DNA of 48,677 nt from an uncultured Bacteroidota bacterium (GTDB lineage Bacteria; Bacteroidota; Bacteroidia; Chitinophagales; Chitinophagaceae), in assembly GCA_902826165.1 (NCBI GenBank), contig CADEDV010000022.1, forward strand, positions 1-48,677, read 5' to 3'. The notes beneath the pieces are model-generated. The model saw only the letters and a program-made list of their open reading frames with translations, was not told the origin of the DNA and did not search any database. Both the position numbers and the translations under genes were made by a program. Positions 16,445 to 26,424 of the stretch are shown here, one piece after another. How positions within the stretch are numbered: position 1 is the stretch's first letter; the number at the start of each line of letters is the position of its first letter.

Positions 16445-19400
16445 ATGAGAAAAACCAGGCTTCTCCCCAAACTGGTGTTGGCATTGATGTCATTTGCTGC
16501 AGCCACCCAGTCCCGGGCACAGGTTACCTTCCCGGAGAATGGTGTTGCTGATCCCCGGCACGGACACTATGCTTTCACGAATGCGACTGTTGTAAAAGAT
16601 GGATCCACCACACTGACCAATGCCACTGTTATCATTAAAGATGGCAGGATCGTATCGGTTGGTGCCAATCTCAAGGCCCCCGCAGGTGCTGTTGAGATCG
16701 ATTGTAAAGGAAAATATATTTATCCTTCCTTTATTGACATGTATGCTGACTATGGAATAGCAGCCCCGCAAAGAACTGCCGGTGGCGGCGGGTTCAATTT
16801 TGCCCAGCAACCCCAATTAGAAACGGCTGTGAAAGGCCCTTATGGCTGGAACCAGGCTATTAAAAGTGATGTGGATGCCTATAAAATTTTTGCCGTGGAT
16901 GATTCCAAAGCAAAACCATTGCGTGAAATCGGCTTTGGTACCGTCCTCTCTCATGTAAAAGATGGGATTGCCCGTGGTACCGGTGCCGTTGTTTCTTTGG
17001 CGAATGAAAAGGAAAACCTTGTTGTTATTAAAGAAAAGGCATCAGCACATTATTCTTTTAGTAAAGGAACCTCTTCACAAAGCTATCCCGGCTCAATGAT
17101 GGGAACGATCGCTTTACTGCGCCAGACCTACCTGGATGCCCAATGGTATAAGAGTAAACCGGTTGAAGAAGGATTTAACCTCAGCCTGCAGGCCTGGAAT
17201 GATAACCAGGGGCTGCCACAAATATTCGAAGCCAATGATAAATGGAATGATCTGCGGGCCGACCGCATAGGTGATGAGTTTGGTGTGCAGTATATTTTGA
17301 AAGCCGGTCAGAATGAATACCAGCGTACAAAGGAAATGAAAGCTACCAATGCTTCTTTCATCCTGCCATTAAATTATCCGCAGGCCCAGGATGTGGAAGA
17401 TCCAAACGAAGCAAGATTTGTTTCCCTGAATGATATGAAGCATTGGGAACTGGCTCCCACACTCGCTGCTTCTTTTGAAAAAGCAGGCATCCCTTTTTGT
17501 CTTACCACCGCTGATCTGAGATCCGTCAATCAATTCTGGACTAATCTCCGGAAGGCAATGGAGTATGGATTGAGTGAGAATAAAGCCATGGAGGCTCTGA
17601 CAAAAACACCGGCCACCTTATTGGGTGTGTATGATAAAGTGGGAAGCATTGATGCCGGAAAGCTTGCGAACTTCCTTATCACCAGTGGCCCCATCTTTAA
17701 TGAAAAAACAAATATTCTTCAAAACTGGGTACAGGGTATAAAATATACCGTGAAAGAAGACCTGTCTGATAAACTGGGAACTTATAACCTGGTGGTGAAT
17801 ACAACTGCCGGGACAGAGAATTATACAATAGATGTAAAGAGCGGTTCTTCTGCAACGGTGTTTGCAAAAGATACCCTGAATTCAAAGCTCAGTTTTGACG
17901 GCAAGGTCGTGAAGCTGAGCTTTGCACCAATGGCACGCCGCCAACGCCCGGCCGGGGCTCCGGATGGCGGTCAGCGTCCCACTGGTTTTCCGGGTAGAGG
18001 AGGTGCTGCTGCTGACCAGGCGTTGCCGGTTACAGCCACAAGACTTACCGGAATCAGCAATGGTACTGAATGGAATGGTACAGGCACAGACTCATTGGGA
18101 AATTCATTAACATGGACCGCCTCTTTTGTAAAAGCAGCGGAAATAAAATCAGATAGTGTCAAAAAGAAAGATATACCTGTTACAGGAAAAGTAACGTATC
18201 CTTTCCTGCCATTCGGGTGGGAAGAGACAGAAGTGCCGAAACAAGAAACTATCCTTATTAAAAATGCAACGGTATGGACCAATGAAAGTGAAGGCGTGTT
18301 GCAGAACAGTGATGTGCTGATCAAAAATGGTAAGATCGCCGGAGTGGGCAAAAATCTGTCTGACCCTGCTGCAAAAGTGATTGACGGAACCGGTAAGCAT
18401 GTAACAGCGGGTATTATTGATGAGCATTCTCATATTGCTGCTGCCTCTATCAATGAGGGTGGACAGTCGGTAACTTCGGAAGTTCGTATCGCAGATAACC
18501 TGAACCCGGATGATATCAATATCTACCGCCAGTTGAGTGGGGGTGTTACAACCTCTCACATTCTTCATGGTTCTGCCAATGTGATCGGGGGACAAACGCA
18601 ACTGATCAAACTTCGCTGGGGCCAGAATGATGACGATCTGAAATTTAAAAACTGGGCAGGCCAGATCAAATTTGCATTGGGCGAAAACGTAAAACGTTCC
18701 AATTTTAATATTCCCGGTGGCAACAACCGTTACCCGGATACAAGAATGGGAGTGGAACAAGTACTCACCGATGCATTCACCCGGGCTAAAGATTACCAGC
18801 AGGTTTGGAAAGAATACAATACGGCCAAAGAAAAGTTGCAGAAAGAAAAGAAGTCAATAGCTTCTTTGGTAGCTCCCCGCCGTGACCTGGAATTAGATGC
18901 GTTGGTGGAAATACTGGAGAAAAAAAGGTTCATCACCTGCCATTCTTATGTACAAAGTGAGATCAACAGTGCGATGGAAGTAGCTAACCGCATGGGTTAT
19001 ACGGTAAATACATTTACCCATATACTCGAAGGATACAAAGTAGCTGATAAAATGCTGAAGCATGGTTCCTTTGCTTCTACCTTCTCCGACTGGTGGGCGT
19101 ATAAAATGGAAGTGGAAGATGCTATTCCTTATAATGCTGCGATCATGCAAAAAGTCGGGTTGACTGTTGCTATTAACAGTGATGATGCTGAAATGGCACG
19201 TCGTCTTAACCAGGAAGCCGCCAAGATCGTAAAGTATGGTGGTGTGACAGAAGAAGAAGCACTGAAAATGGTTACCCTGAATCCTGCTAAAATGCTGCAT
19301 GTGGATGACCGGGTGGGAAGTTTGAAAACAGGTAAAGATGGTGATGTGGTATTGTGGAGTGATAACCCGTTGAGCATTTATGCAAAACCACTTTATACTA

Positions 19401-19624
19401 TTGTTGATGGCACTATCTATTTCGACCGCCAGAAAGACGAGCAGATGCACAAACTGGTGGACGCAGAGAGATTACGCCTCATCCGTAAGATGAATGGTGA
19501 AAAAAGAAGCGGCGCACCGGTAATACCGGCACAGCCAAGCTACCAGATCATGCATAACTGTATGGATCATGGCCACAGCCATGGTTTACTGGTGGTGGAT
19601 GCAGATGATATTACTAACGACTAA
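16445..19624 (+). CDS. Exported double-domain amidohydrolase (imidazolonepropionase-like)
   Basis: A 1059-residue exported protein with a signal peptide ending near TQSRAQ. It holds two amidohydrolase-type units in a row. In the first (about 30-470) the usual DxHxH motif reads FIDMYADYG, so the HxH pair is absent, although the C-terminal signature GVYDKVGSIDAGKLANFLI remains. A Gly/Pro/Arg-rich linker spans about 495-525. The second (about 600-1020) keeps IIDEHSH, and has FITCHSY, NTFTHILEGY, INSDDAEMARR and the signature DDRVGSLKTGKDGDVVLW. The tail is histidine-rich (HNCMDHGHSHG). The second unit is therefore the likely active site, probably a cyclic amide or dipeptide hydrolase. It is followed after 11 bases by a related gene. 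Confidence 0.9.
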   Translation: MRKTRLLPKLVLALMSFAAATQSRAQVTFPENGVADPRHGHYAFTNATVVKDGSTTLTNATVIIKDGRIVSVGANLKAPAGAVEIDCKGKYIYPSFIDMYADYGIAAPQRTAGGGGFNFAQQPQLETAVKGPYGWNQAIKSDVDAYKIFAVDDSKAKPLREIGFGTVLSHVKDGIARGTGAVVSLANEKENLVVIKEKASAHYSFSKGTSSQSYPGSMMGTIALLRQTYLDAQWYKSKPVEEGFNLSLQAWNDNQGLPQIFEANDKWNDLRADRIGDEFGVQYILKAGQNEYQRTKEMKATNASFILPLNYPQAQDVEDPNEARFVSLNDMKHWELAPTLAASFEKAGIPFCLTTADLRSVNQFWTNLRKAMEYGLSENKAMEALTKTPATLLGVYDKVGSIDAGKLANFLITSGPIFNEKTNILQNWVQGIKYTVKEDLSDKLGTYNLVVNTTAGTENYTIDVKSGSSATVFAKDTLNSKLSFDGKVVKLSFAPMARRQRPAGAPDGGQRPTGFPGRGGAAADQALPVTATRLTGISNGTEWNGTGTDSLGNSLTWTASFVKAAEIKSDSVKKKDIPVTGKVTYPFLPFGWEETEVPKQETILIKNATVWTNESEGVLQNSDVLIKNGKIAGVGKNLSDPAAKVIDGTGKHVTAGIIDEHSHIAAASINEGGQSVTSEVRIADNLNPDDINIYRQLSGGVTTSHILHGSANVIGGQTQLIKLRWGQNDDDLKFKNWAGQIKFALGENVKRSNFNIPGGNNRYPDTRMGVEQVLTDAFTRAKDYQQVWKEYNTAKEKLQKEKKSIASLVAPRRDLELDALVEILEKKRFITCHSYVQSEINSAMEVANRMGYTVNTFTHILEGYKVADKMLKHGSFASTFSDWWAYKMEVEDAIPYNAAIMQKVGLTVAINSDDAEMARRLNQEAAKIVKYGGVTEEEALKMVTLNPAKMLHVDDRVGSLKTGKDGDVVLWSDNPLSIYAKPLYTIVDGTIYFDRQKDEQMHKLVDAERLRLIRKMNGEKRSGAPVIPAQPSYQIMHNCMDHGHSHGLLVVDADDITND

Positions 19625-19635
19625 AATCTTTGAAC

Positions 19636-20964
19636 ATGAAAAAAATATTATTAGCGATATCGGTCTTTTGTTTCCTGGGTGCAGCCGCACAGGAAACAGT
19701 GTTGCCGGCTAAACCTCAAAAGGGATTGATCTTTATTAAAAATGCTACGATACATGTGGGTAACGGAAAAATAATTGAAAACGGCACCATCAAGATAAAA
19801 GATGGTAAGATTGAAGAAGTGGGAGCGAATGTGGCGATACCTGCCGGTGATGTCCAGGTTTTCGATGTGAAAGGAAAGCATGTATATCCGGGACTGATCC
19901 TGCCCACCAGCAACCTGGGGCTTGTAGGAATTAATTCGGTGCGTGCCACGCAGGATGTAAGAGAGATTGGTGATATGAATCCCAACGTAAGGTCATTAGT
20001 CGCTTACAATACTGATTCAAAAGTGATCAATACACTCCGGTCCAGTGGTATATTATTGGCCAACGTTGTTCCAGATGGAAGTTTTGTCGCCGGAACTTCT
20101 TCGGTGGTGCAACTGGACGCCTGGAACTGGCAGGATGCTGCTTACAAAACAGATGCTGGTTTGCATGTGTATATGCCTTCATTAATGCCACGTCCGAGTT
20201 TCGGCAGATTTGGTGGCGGAGGCGGTGGCCCACAGGCACCGGCAGCTGACCCGGTAAAAGAAGGGCTGGAAAAAATAGAAGGGTTAAAAACTTTCTTTAA
20301 GCAAGCCAAAGCTTATTTAGGAGAAGCCAAACACGAAGAGACCAACCTGAAGTTTGAAGCAATAAAAGGCTTGTTTGACAAAAAGCAAAAACTCTATGTG
20401 CATGCAAATACAGCAAAACAAATATTGGTGGCATTGGATTTTGTAAAAGAGTTTGGCTTTGATATGGTGATCGTAGGGGGAAGTGACAGCTGGCAGTTTG
20501 CTGACCTGCTCAGGAAAAATAATGTATCCGTTATTCTTCAACAACCACATAGCTTGCCTACCGGTGCCGATGATGATGTAGATCAGCCCTATAAAACAGC
20601 AGCTGCTTTACAAAAGGCAGGTGTTTTGTTTGCTATTTCAGATGATGATGCCCAAACCCGTGGCCGCAACCTTGCCTTTAATGCAGGTACAGCCGCAGCC
20701 TATGGCTTATCAAAAGAAGAGGCACTGGCTGCTATTTCACTGAATGCGGCAAAAATTATGGGTATGGGTGACAAGACAGGAAGTATTGAAGTGGGTAAGG
20801 ATGCTAATATCGTGGTGAGTGAAGGTGATATCCTTGACATGCGGACCAGCATTGTAACAGATGCCTTCATACAGGGAAGAAAGATAGACCTGACCGATAA
20901 GCACAAATTACTGAACGAGCGGTACGAGCAGAAGTACGATTTGAAGAAGCCCAAGCCATTCTGA
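19636..20964 (+). CDS. Exported amidohydrolase-fold protein lacking the HxH metal motif
   Basis: The ATG at 19636 was chosen over a TTG six bases upstream because it begins the signal peptide directly (MKKILLAISVFCFLGAAAQ). The 442 residues match the amidohydrolase fold (IFIKNATIHVGNGKIIENG at the start, KTGSIEVGKDANIVV at the end). Where the family has GxIDxHxH, this protein has GLILPTSNLG. Later positions keep YVHANT, QQPHSL and ISDDDAQTRG. A glycine-rich loop lies near residues 195-205. The gene follows the large amidohydrolase by 11 bases and shares its terminator. It may be a non-catalytic partner or may bind metal differently. Confidence 0.87.
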   Translation: MKKILLAISVFCFLGAAAQETVLPAKPQKGLIFIKNATIHVGNGKIIENGTIKIKDGKIEEVGANVAIPAGDVQVFDVKGKHVYPGLILPTSNLGLVGINSVRATQDVREIGDMNPNVRSLVAYNTDSKVINTLRSSGILLANVVPDGSFVAGTSSVVQLDAWNWQDAAYKTDAGLHVYMPSLMPRPSFGRFGGGGGGPQAPAADPVKEGLEKIEGLKTFFKQAKAYLGEAKHEETNLKFEAIKGLFDKKQKLYVHANTAKQILVALDFVKEFGFDMVIVGGSDSWQFADLLRKNNVSVILQQPHSLPTGADDDVDQPYKTAAALQKAGVLFAISDDDAQTRGRNLAFNAGTAAAYGLSKEEALAAISLNAAKIMGMGDKTGSIEVGKDANIVVSEGDILDMRTSIVTDAFIQGRKIDLTDKHKLLNERYEQKYDLKKPKPF

Positions 20965-20986
20965 TAAACCAACTATAGAAACAATG

Positions 20987-21009
20987 AAGCCCCGCAATCA
21001 GCGGGGCTT
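20987..21009 (+). terminator. Rho-independent terminator of the amidohydrolase operon
   Basis: AAGCCCCGC pairs perfectly with GCGGGGCTT across the loop AATCA, followed by TTTTG. It lies about 20 bases after the stop of the second gene. Confidence 0.9.
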
Positions 21010-21042
21010 TTTGTGTAGAAACCGTCCAGGGTTTTATATCTT

Positions 21043-22647
21043 CTATTGCTTCATTAATTTTTCTGTAGCTACCATTGTACTGCCGTTACTGATCTGTACT
21101 AAATACATTCCTTTCAGCAGCGAGGAGGCTTCTGTTACTGCTATGCTGTTATAGCCATTGCTTACAGCTGCATTCTTTGTTAATTGGAGTTGACCATTCA
21201 GACTGTACACCCGGATAGTGATCGTTGCTTTTTCGGTGGTTTGGTAGTTAATGCTGAACTGACTTGTAAAAGGGTTGGGTACAGCCTGAATAGTTACTCC
21301 TGCTTTGTTACTGAATTTCACGGTACGTGTTTCAGAATATTTTGTATTGCCGTCAGGTTCAACGGCTTTGATGCGGTAATAAACAACGGCAGCCTGTGTA
21401 TTTACCTGTGCATCGGTATAATTATACACGGATTGATTATTCTTTGCTTCTATATTACTGATAGCAGAGAATGAAGTGCCATTATAGCTGCGTTCCACTT
21501 CGAAGGTAGTTCCCGGATCCTGGTCGGCAGACCAGTTCAGGGCAGGTGTGCTGGACGCTACACTCACAGTGAAATAATTCCATTTAACAGGAAGTGGTAT
21601 GTTAGAAAGTAATTCTACAGAACAACCGGCGAAATTGTTGATCGTGTCAGGAGCGGCAAAAGCCCTGTACACAGCATTAGGCCTAACAGTTCCCCATTGC
21701 TGATCAAATATGCGGTTGTTATTAGACCTTGATACATCATATATTTTCAACGTATCGGTTGTATTTCCGCTTACGCCAACAGTACCGGTATTGGTAGTCG
21801 AACCAGTAAAGTAAAAATAACCAGCCCCTTTTATAGTACCCCAGTTAGTGAAGTTGACGGCTTTAATTTTAGCTGTCGCACCATTGGTGATCGTTCCGCT
21901 GTTAGTGATGTTACCGTTTCCGTTTGCTGCTTTTGACCAGATCAGGCCGTCGTTATTTACAGCGTTGGAATTATTAGTAAAACCGGTACCGGCGATCATC
22001 CGGCAATTATTATCTACAGTTGAGCCGGAATTAAAAGTGATTGAACCAGTGGTTTGAAATAAGGCTTCGTTCGTGAAGGAAGAGCCGTTCGTTACCAGGT
22101 TACCTGTTACAGTAGTGGCATAGTTATTTGTAAAAGAGGCTCCGCTGTTCAGGGTGATCGTACCACTGCTGGTTATTGTACCCCTGTTGATAATAGTATT
22201 ATTGTTATTGATAGTGATGCCATCGTCAAATTTGAACTGGCCGCCAAAGTTATTGGTCCAAATCTGCGAATTACCATTTAACTCAACATCATCAGTAGCC
22301 CAAGTAGTGCCATAATTGATAAGTGTAAAATTTGAATTGGTTTTCAGGTCTTCATTGAATTTGGCAGTACCATATACCACCAGGGTTCCGCGGGGATTAC
22401 TAAATTTATCAGGACGGAATGTAGCACCTGCTGCCACAGTGATCTTTGCTCCCTGGCTAAATGAATTGATCTTTCCCGTAAAAGTACCAGTGCTGATGTA
22501 GAGGCTGTCGCCGTTATTCAGGTTGTAATTAGAATTGTTGCCGTTGTTAACGTAAGTATGCTGTGCGTTAAGATTGAGGGAGAAAAGGCAAATAGAGAGT
22601 GTAACTAAAGCAAAAAGGGTAAAAATACGGGTCATCTTTGTTTTCAT
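21043..22647 (-). CDS. T9SS type A sorting domain-containing secreted protein
   Basis: A 534-residue cargo of the type IX secretion system. It starts with a signal peptide (ending FSLNLNAQ). Residues 30-310 are very rich in Asn, Thr and Gly with a loose repeat of the kind GTITxxGxxTN, consistent with a beta-helix. A segment near 345-440 (WNYFTVS, WSADQDPGTTFEVERS, YYRIKAVEPDG) looks like a fibronectin III-type domain. The last ~80 residues form the sorting domain: AVPNPFTSQFSINY, then YSLNGQL, then LLKGMYLVQI and EKLMKQ. It is carried across the outer membrane and anchored or released. A mini-ORF with an SD abuts its start. No enzymatic motif was found. Confidence 0.92.
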   Translation of the reverse strand: MKTKMTRIFTLFALVTLSICLFSLNLNAQHTYVNNGNNSNYNLNNGDSLYISTGTFTGKINSFSQGAKITVAAGATFRPDKFSNPRGTLVVYGTAKFNEDLKTNSNFTLINYGTTWATDDVELNGNSQIWTNNFGGQFKFDDGITINNNNTIINRGTITSSGTITLNSGASFTNNYATTVTGNLVTNGSSFTNEALFQTTGSITFNSGSTVDNNCRMIAGTGFTNNSNAVNNDGLIWSKAANGNGNITNSGTITNGATAKIKAVNFTNWGTIKGAGYFYFTGSTTNTGTVGVSGNTTDTLKIYDVSRSNNNRIFDQQWGTVRPNAVYRAFAAPDTINNFAGCSVELLSNIPLPVKWNYFTVSVASSTPALNWSADQDPGTTFEVERSYNGTSFSAISNIEAKNNQSVYNYTDAQVNTQAAVVYYRIKAVEPDGNTKYSETRTVKFSNKAGVTIQAVPNPFTSQFSINYQTTEKATITIRVYSLNGQLQLTKNAAVSNGYNSIAVTEASSLLKGMYLVQISNGSTMVATEKLMKQ

Positions 22648-22689
22648 TTAGGGTTGAGATTCGGATTTCTTACGGGGGATAGTCATCAT
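22648..22689 (-). CDS. Mini-ORF (13 aa) directly abutting the T9SS cargo gene
   Basis: On the minus strand two ATG codons follow GGAGG by five bases and open a 13-codon frame (MMTIPRKKSESQP). Its stop TAA is immediately followed by the ATG of the cargo gene, with no base between them. Together with the SD this suggests a leader peptide that delivers ribosomes to the main start by stop-start coupling. The alternative is chance plus an SD that serves the main gene poorly, since it lies 47 bases away. Confidence 0.4.
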   Translation of the reverse strand: MMTIPRKKSESQP

Positions 22690-22704
22690 CTTTTCCTCCG
22701 TAAG
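22669..22704 (-). promoter_or_regulatory. Leader hairpin that would bury the mini-ORF SD
   Basis: CTTACGG (22669-22675) and CCGTAAG (22698-22704) are perfect reverse complements. In the RNA the stem can continue with GGA/TCC after one mismatch. This would place the GGAGG in the stem and both ATG codons of the mini-ORF in the loop, so folding would block translation initiation. Confidence 0.45.
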
Positions 22705-22710
22705 AGAACG

Positions 22711-22718
22711 CAAAGCTA
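22711..22718 (-). promoter_or_regulatory. Candidate -7 box for the T9SS cargo gene
   Basis: The minus strand reads TAGCTTTG followed by C, an exact TAnnTTTG match, 63 bases before the cargo ATG. A TTTTTTG lies about 16 bases upstream, shorter than the usual spacing. The resulting leader would contain the hairpin and the mini-ORF. Confidence 0.5.
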
Positions 22719-22814
22719 TTGCAGTAATTACTATCAAAAAATAGGAAATATACGTTTTTGGCAAAAGAAATACGGTATTAAGGGTTTGCTCTTAAGAAAG
22801 TGATTGTGCACAAA

Positions 22815-22839
22815 AAAGCCCCGCAAACAGCGAGGCTTT
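22815..22839 (-). terminator. Terminator of secA
   Basis: AAAGCCCCGC and GCGAGGCTTT form a 10-bp stem with one mismatch around the loop AAACA. On the minus strand it is followed by a run of six T and lies about 27 bases after the secA stop. Confidence 0.8.
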
Positions 22840-22865
22840 CAATTCATGCGAAGTATTTAAAAATA

Positions 22866-25800
22866 TCAGGCATCCTTACCATGACATTGCTTGTATTTTT
22901 TACCACTGCCGCAGGGACAAGGATCATTCCTGCCGATCTTAGGTGCTACTTTTATAGGTTCATGTTTCACTTCCACATCTCCGCCACCACCGGGCTCAAA
23001 GCGGTCTCTTTCATTAGCGCCATAATCCTGGCCAGCTGTATCCACATCATCTTTATTCGCCTTCATTTTGCTGTAATCCGTCCTTTCCTGGCGGCCTTCT
23101 TTTAAAGGCACATTATCCTGCTGAATAGGTAAAGACGAGTGGCTTAAGAAAGAAGCGATGTTCTTATTTAATTCACTACCCATTCTTTTGAACATGCTGA
23201 ATGCTTCGGTCTTATAAATAACTAACGGATCTTTCTGTTCCAGGTAAGCTGTTTGGACACTTTGTTTCAGATCATCCATGGCCCGCAGGTGTTCTTTCCA
23301 GGCATCATCAATTACTGCCAGGGTGATATTCTTTTCCATAGCAGCCGCAAGTTCTCTTCCTTCTGTATCGATGGTCTTTTGAAGCGGGGTCAATACATTC
23401 ATTCCTTTTTTACCATCTGTAATGGGCACCACCACATTTTCAATATGGCTTCCCTGTGTCAGCTTAATGTTCTTGAAAACAGGTAAAGCTTGTTTGGCTA
23501 TTTCCAGTTTATGCGCTTCATATCCTGAAATGGCTTCATTATAAAGACGGTCAGTAAGCCTGTTGACATCCGTTTTCAGAAATTCTTCTTCTGTGATATT
23601 GATATCAAGCGCCAGGTTCACAATACAGGCCATTTTGAAACCTTCATAATCTTCCTGTGACTTATAACTGGCCACCAGATCTTCTGCTGTTACACTGAAC
23701 GCATTATCTATATCGAGTGCGAGACGTTCTCCAAACAAGGCGTGGTTACGGCGTGAGTATACAGCCGTTCTTTGCTTGTTCATCACATCGTCATATTCCA
23801 GCAAACGCTTACGAATACCAAAGTTGTTTTCTTCTACTTTCTTCTGTGCCCGCTGGATACTGTTACTGATCATGCTGTGCTGAATAACATCTCCTTCTTT
23901 ATAGCCCAACTTATCCATCAGGCCGGCAATACGTTCACTGCCGAACATACGCATGAGGTCATCTTCTAAGGAAACATAGAATTGTGAGGAACCCGGATCA
24001 CCCTGGCGACCAGCACGGCCTCTCAACTGTCGGTCCACACGACGGCTTTCATGCCTTTCCGTACCAATAATAGCCAAACCACCTGCTTCTTTCACACCGG
24101 GTCCGAGTTTAATGTCCGTACCACGACCGGCCATGTTGGTAGCGATCGTCACAGCACCGGGTAAACCCGCTTCTGCCACCACCTGTGCCTCACGGGCATG
24201 TTGTTTTGCGTTCAGTACATTATGCGGAATTTTTTTCTGCTGCAACATTCTGCCCAGCAATTCACTGATCTCAACAGATGTTGTACCTACCAGCACGGGG
24301 CGTCCCGCATTTCTCAGTGCTTCAATATCGTCAATAACAGCTTTGTATTTCTCTCTTTTTGTTTTGTAAACAAGATCCTGCTTGTCATCACGGGTCATTT
24401 TTACATTGGTTGGAATGGTTACCACATCCAGTTTGTAAATGCTCCATAACTCTGCTGCTTCTGTTTCTGCGGTACCGGTCATACCGGCCAGCTTATGATA
24501 CATCCTGAAATAGTTCTGGAGTGTAACCGTTGCATATGTTTGAGTTGCGGCTTCGATCTTTACATTCTCTTTTGCTTCCAGTGCCTGGTGCAGGCCATCG
24601 CTGTAACGGCGGCCTTCCATAATACGGCCAGTTTGTTCATCCACGATCTTGATAGCACCATCCATGATCACATATTCCACGTCTTTGGCGAACAAGGTAT
24701 AGGCTTTCAATAATTGTTGCACGGTATGAATACGGTCTGCTTTCTGTGCATAATCATTCAGTACTGTTTCTTTCAGTTGCAATTTTTCTTCGGCCGGGCC
24801 TTCCTGTTTTTCAATTTCGGCCAGTTTTACTCCTATATCAGGTAATATGAAGAACTCAGGATCTTCTCCTGATTTAGTGATAGCGTTTAATCCTTTTTCG
24901 GTCAGTTCTACGGAGTTGTTTTTTTCATCAATATGGAAAAGTAACTCTTCATCCACGATATGCATATTCCGTTGCTGGTCCTGCAGGTAATAATTTTCGG
25001 CTTTCTGCATTTTTACTTTGATGCCCGGCTCACTAAGGAATTTGATGGTAGGGCCATATTTGGGTAATCCACGGAATGCCCTGAATAAATGCAAGCCACC
25101 GTTTTTCGGATCATCTTCACCTTTTTCAAATGCCTTTTTGGCTTCATTGAGGCAATGACGCACAATTTTTTCCTGCTCCTGCACCAGCACCTGTATCCTG
25201 GGTTTGTGTACATGGAATTGCTGGTCGTCGCCTTTCGCAACCGGGCCAGAAATGATCAAGGGTGTTCTGGCGTCATCGATCAATACGGAGTCCACCTCAT
25301 CCACCATGGCAAAATGGTGTTTGCGTTGTACCATTTCTTCCGGTGAGTGCACCATATTATCTCTCAGGTAATCGAAGCCGAATTCGTTATTGGTGCCATA
25401 GGTAATATCAGCCAGATAGGCATTTCTTCTTTCTTCACTGTTAGGCTGGTATTTATCAATACAATCAACAGTGATGCCCAGCCATTCAAATACGGGCCCG
25501 TTCCATTCCTGGTCACGACGGGCCAGGTAATCATTCACGGTTACCACATGCACGCCTTCACCAGCCAGTGCATTCAGGTAAGAAGGAAGTGTTGATACCA
25601 GTGTTTTACCTTCACCGGTAGCCATTTCTGAAATTTTCCCGGAATGTAATACCGCACCACCGATCAGCTGCACATCATAATGCACCATGTTCCAGGTAAC
25701 CGTACCGCCGGCAGCAGTCCAGGTATTTTTGAATATTGATTTATCGCCATCAATTGTGATGTAATCTTTTTTTACACTCAGGTCACGGTCCATTTGAGTA

Positions 25801-26198
25801 GCCGTGGAAACAATCTCCGTGTTTTCTTTGAAACGTCGGGCTGTTTCTTTCACAACGGCGAAAGCTTCCGGCATGATCTCGTTCAGTGCTTCTTCAATTT
25901 TCTTATCCCGGTCTTTCTTCAGTTTATCCACTTCCTGGTAAATAGCATCTTTACCGGTAAGGTCATTAAAGGGCAGGTCATCGGCCTCTTTATTCTTATT
26001 GGCAATGATCGTATCTATTTCTCCCAGGTGTTTTTTGATGCGCTGGCGGAATTCCTGTGTTTTGTTACGCAGTTCATCATTGGTTAATGAAGCATAGCTG
26101 GTAAAAAACTGGTTCACTTTCTCAACAACGGGGGCAATCTTTTTTACATCTTTCTCCGACTTACTGCCTCCGATTAATTTCTGAATAAAACCTAACAT
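22866..26198 (-). CDS. secA: Preprotein translocase subunit SecA
   Basis: The ATPase motor of the Sec translocon, which drives unfolded preproteins through SecYEG. The 1110 residues exceed the ~900 of the E. coli protein, as is usual in Bacteroidota, with extra sequence in the N-terminal part (about 60-110) and between the nucleotide-binding motifs (about 325-460). Visible motifs are Walker [10 protein letters not shown] (191-199), VNDYLARRD, the DEAD-box Walker [17 protein letters not shown], and the second nucleotide domain with [10 protein letters not shown] and [14 protein letters not shown]. The C-terminus is the zinc finger [15 protein letters not shown], which binds SecB and phospholipid. 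The gene is monocistronic with its own terminator. Confidence 0.98.
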   Translation of the reverse strand: MLGFIQKLIGGSKSEKDVKKIAPVVEKVNQFFTSYASLTNDELRNKTQEFRQRIKKHLGEIDTIIANKNKEADDLPFNDLTGKDAIYQEVDKLKKDRDKKIEEALNEIMPEAFAVVKETARRFKENTEIVSTATQMDRDLSVKKDYITIDGDKSIFKNTWTAAGGTVTWNMVHYDVQLIGGAVLHSGKISEMATGEGKTLVSTLPSYLNALAGEGVHVVTVNDYLARRDQEWNGPVFEWLGITVDCIDKYQPNSEERRNAYLADITYGTNNEFGFDYLRDNMVHSPEEMVQRKHHFAMVDEVDSVLIDDARTPLIISGPVAKGDDQQFHVHKPRIQVLVQEQEKIVRHCLNEAKKAFEKGEDDPKNGGLHLFRAFRGLPKYGPTIKFLSEPGIKVKMQKAENYYLQDQQRNMHIVDEELLFHIDEKNNSVELTEKGLNAITKSGEDPEFFILPDIGVKLAEIEKQEGPAEEKLQLKETVLNDYAQKADRIHTVQQLLKAYTLFAKDVEYVIMDGAIKIVDEQTGRIMEGRRYSDGLHQALEAKENVKIEAATQTYATVTLQNYFRMYHKLAGMTGTAETEAAELWSIYKLDVVTIPTNVKMTRDDKQDLVYKTKREKYKAVIDDIEALRNAGRPVLVGTTSVEISELLGRMLQQKKIPHNVLNAKQHAREAQVVAEAGLPGAVTIATNMAGRGTDIKLGPGVKEAGGLAIIGTERHESRRVDRQLRGRAGRQGDPGSSQFYVSLEDDLMRMFGSERIAGLMDKLGYKEGDVIQHSMISNSIQRAQKKVEENNFGIRKRLLEYDDVMNKQRTAVYSRRNHALFGERLALDIDNAFSVTAEDLVASYKSQEDYEGFKMACIVNLALDINITEEEFLKTDVNRLTDRLYNEAISGYEAHKLEIAKQALPVFKNIKLTQGSHIENVVVPITDGKKGMNVLTPLQKTIDTEGRELAAAMEKNITLAVIDDAWKEHLRAMDDLKQSVQTAYLEQKDPLVIYKTEAFSMFKRMGSELNKNIASFLSHSSLPIQQDNVPLKEGRQERTDYSKMKANKDDVDTAGQDYGANERDRFEPGGGGDVEVKHEPIKVAPKIGRNDPCPCGSGKKYKQCHGKDA

Positions 26199-26217
26199 AA
26201 TACGTGGTATTGGGTAT

Positions 26218-26232
26218 ATCCGCTTTGCGGAT
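26218..26232 (-). promoter_or_regulatory. Short hairpin in the secA leader
   Basis: ATCCGC and GCGGAT form a 6-bp stem around a three-base loop, about 20 bases before the secA ATG. In E. coli secA translation is controlled through the secM leader. No SecM-like ORF is seen here, so this hairpin is only a candidate control element. Confidence 0.35.
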
Positions 26233-26424
26233 TTTAATGGAATTTTAGTTTGTCAAAAAAGGTGCTACAAATAATTGTAAGCCAATTTGACAGGGAAGCA
26301 AAGATAATGTTTCGCCGGGAGTCAGGAATACATGAAATCTGCCTTACTACCGGCCTGATCCGGAGTTTTGTCTTTTGTTAACTTACCTTTCGGGTCTTGT
26401 GAGTATTAATAAAAAAGTAACTAC

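Noticed and set aside
18893-19450. Long minus-strand ORF inside the amidohydrolase gene
   Set aside because: It is the reverse shadow of a well-supported coding frame and has no recognisable protein features.
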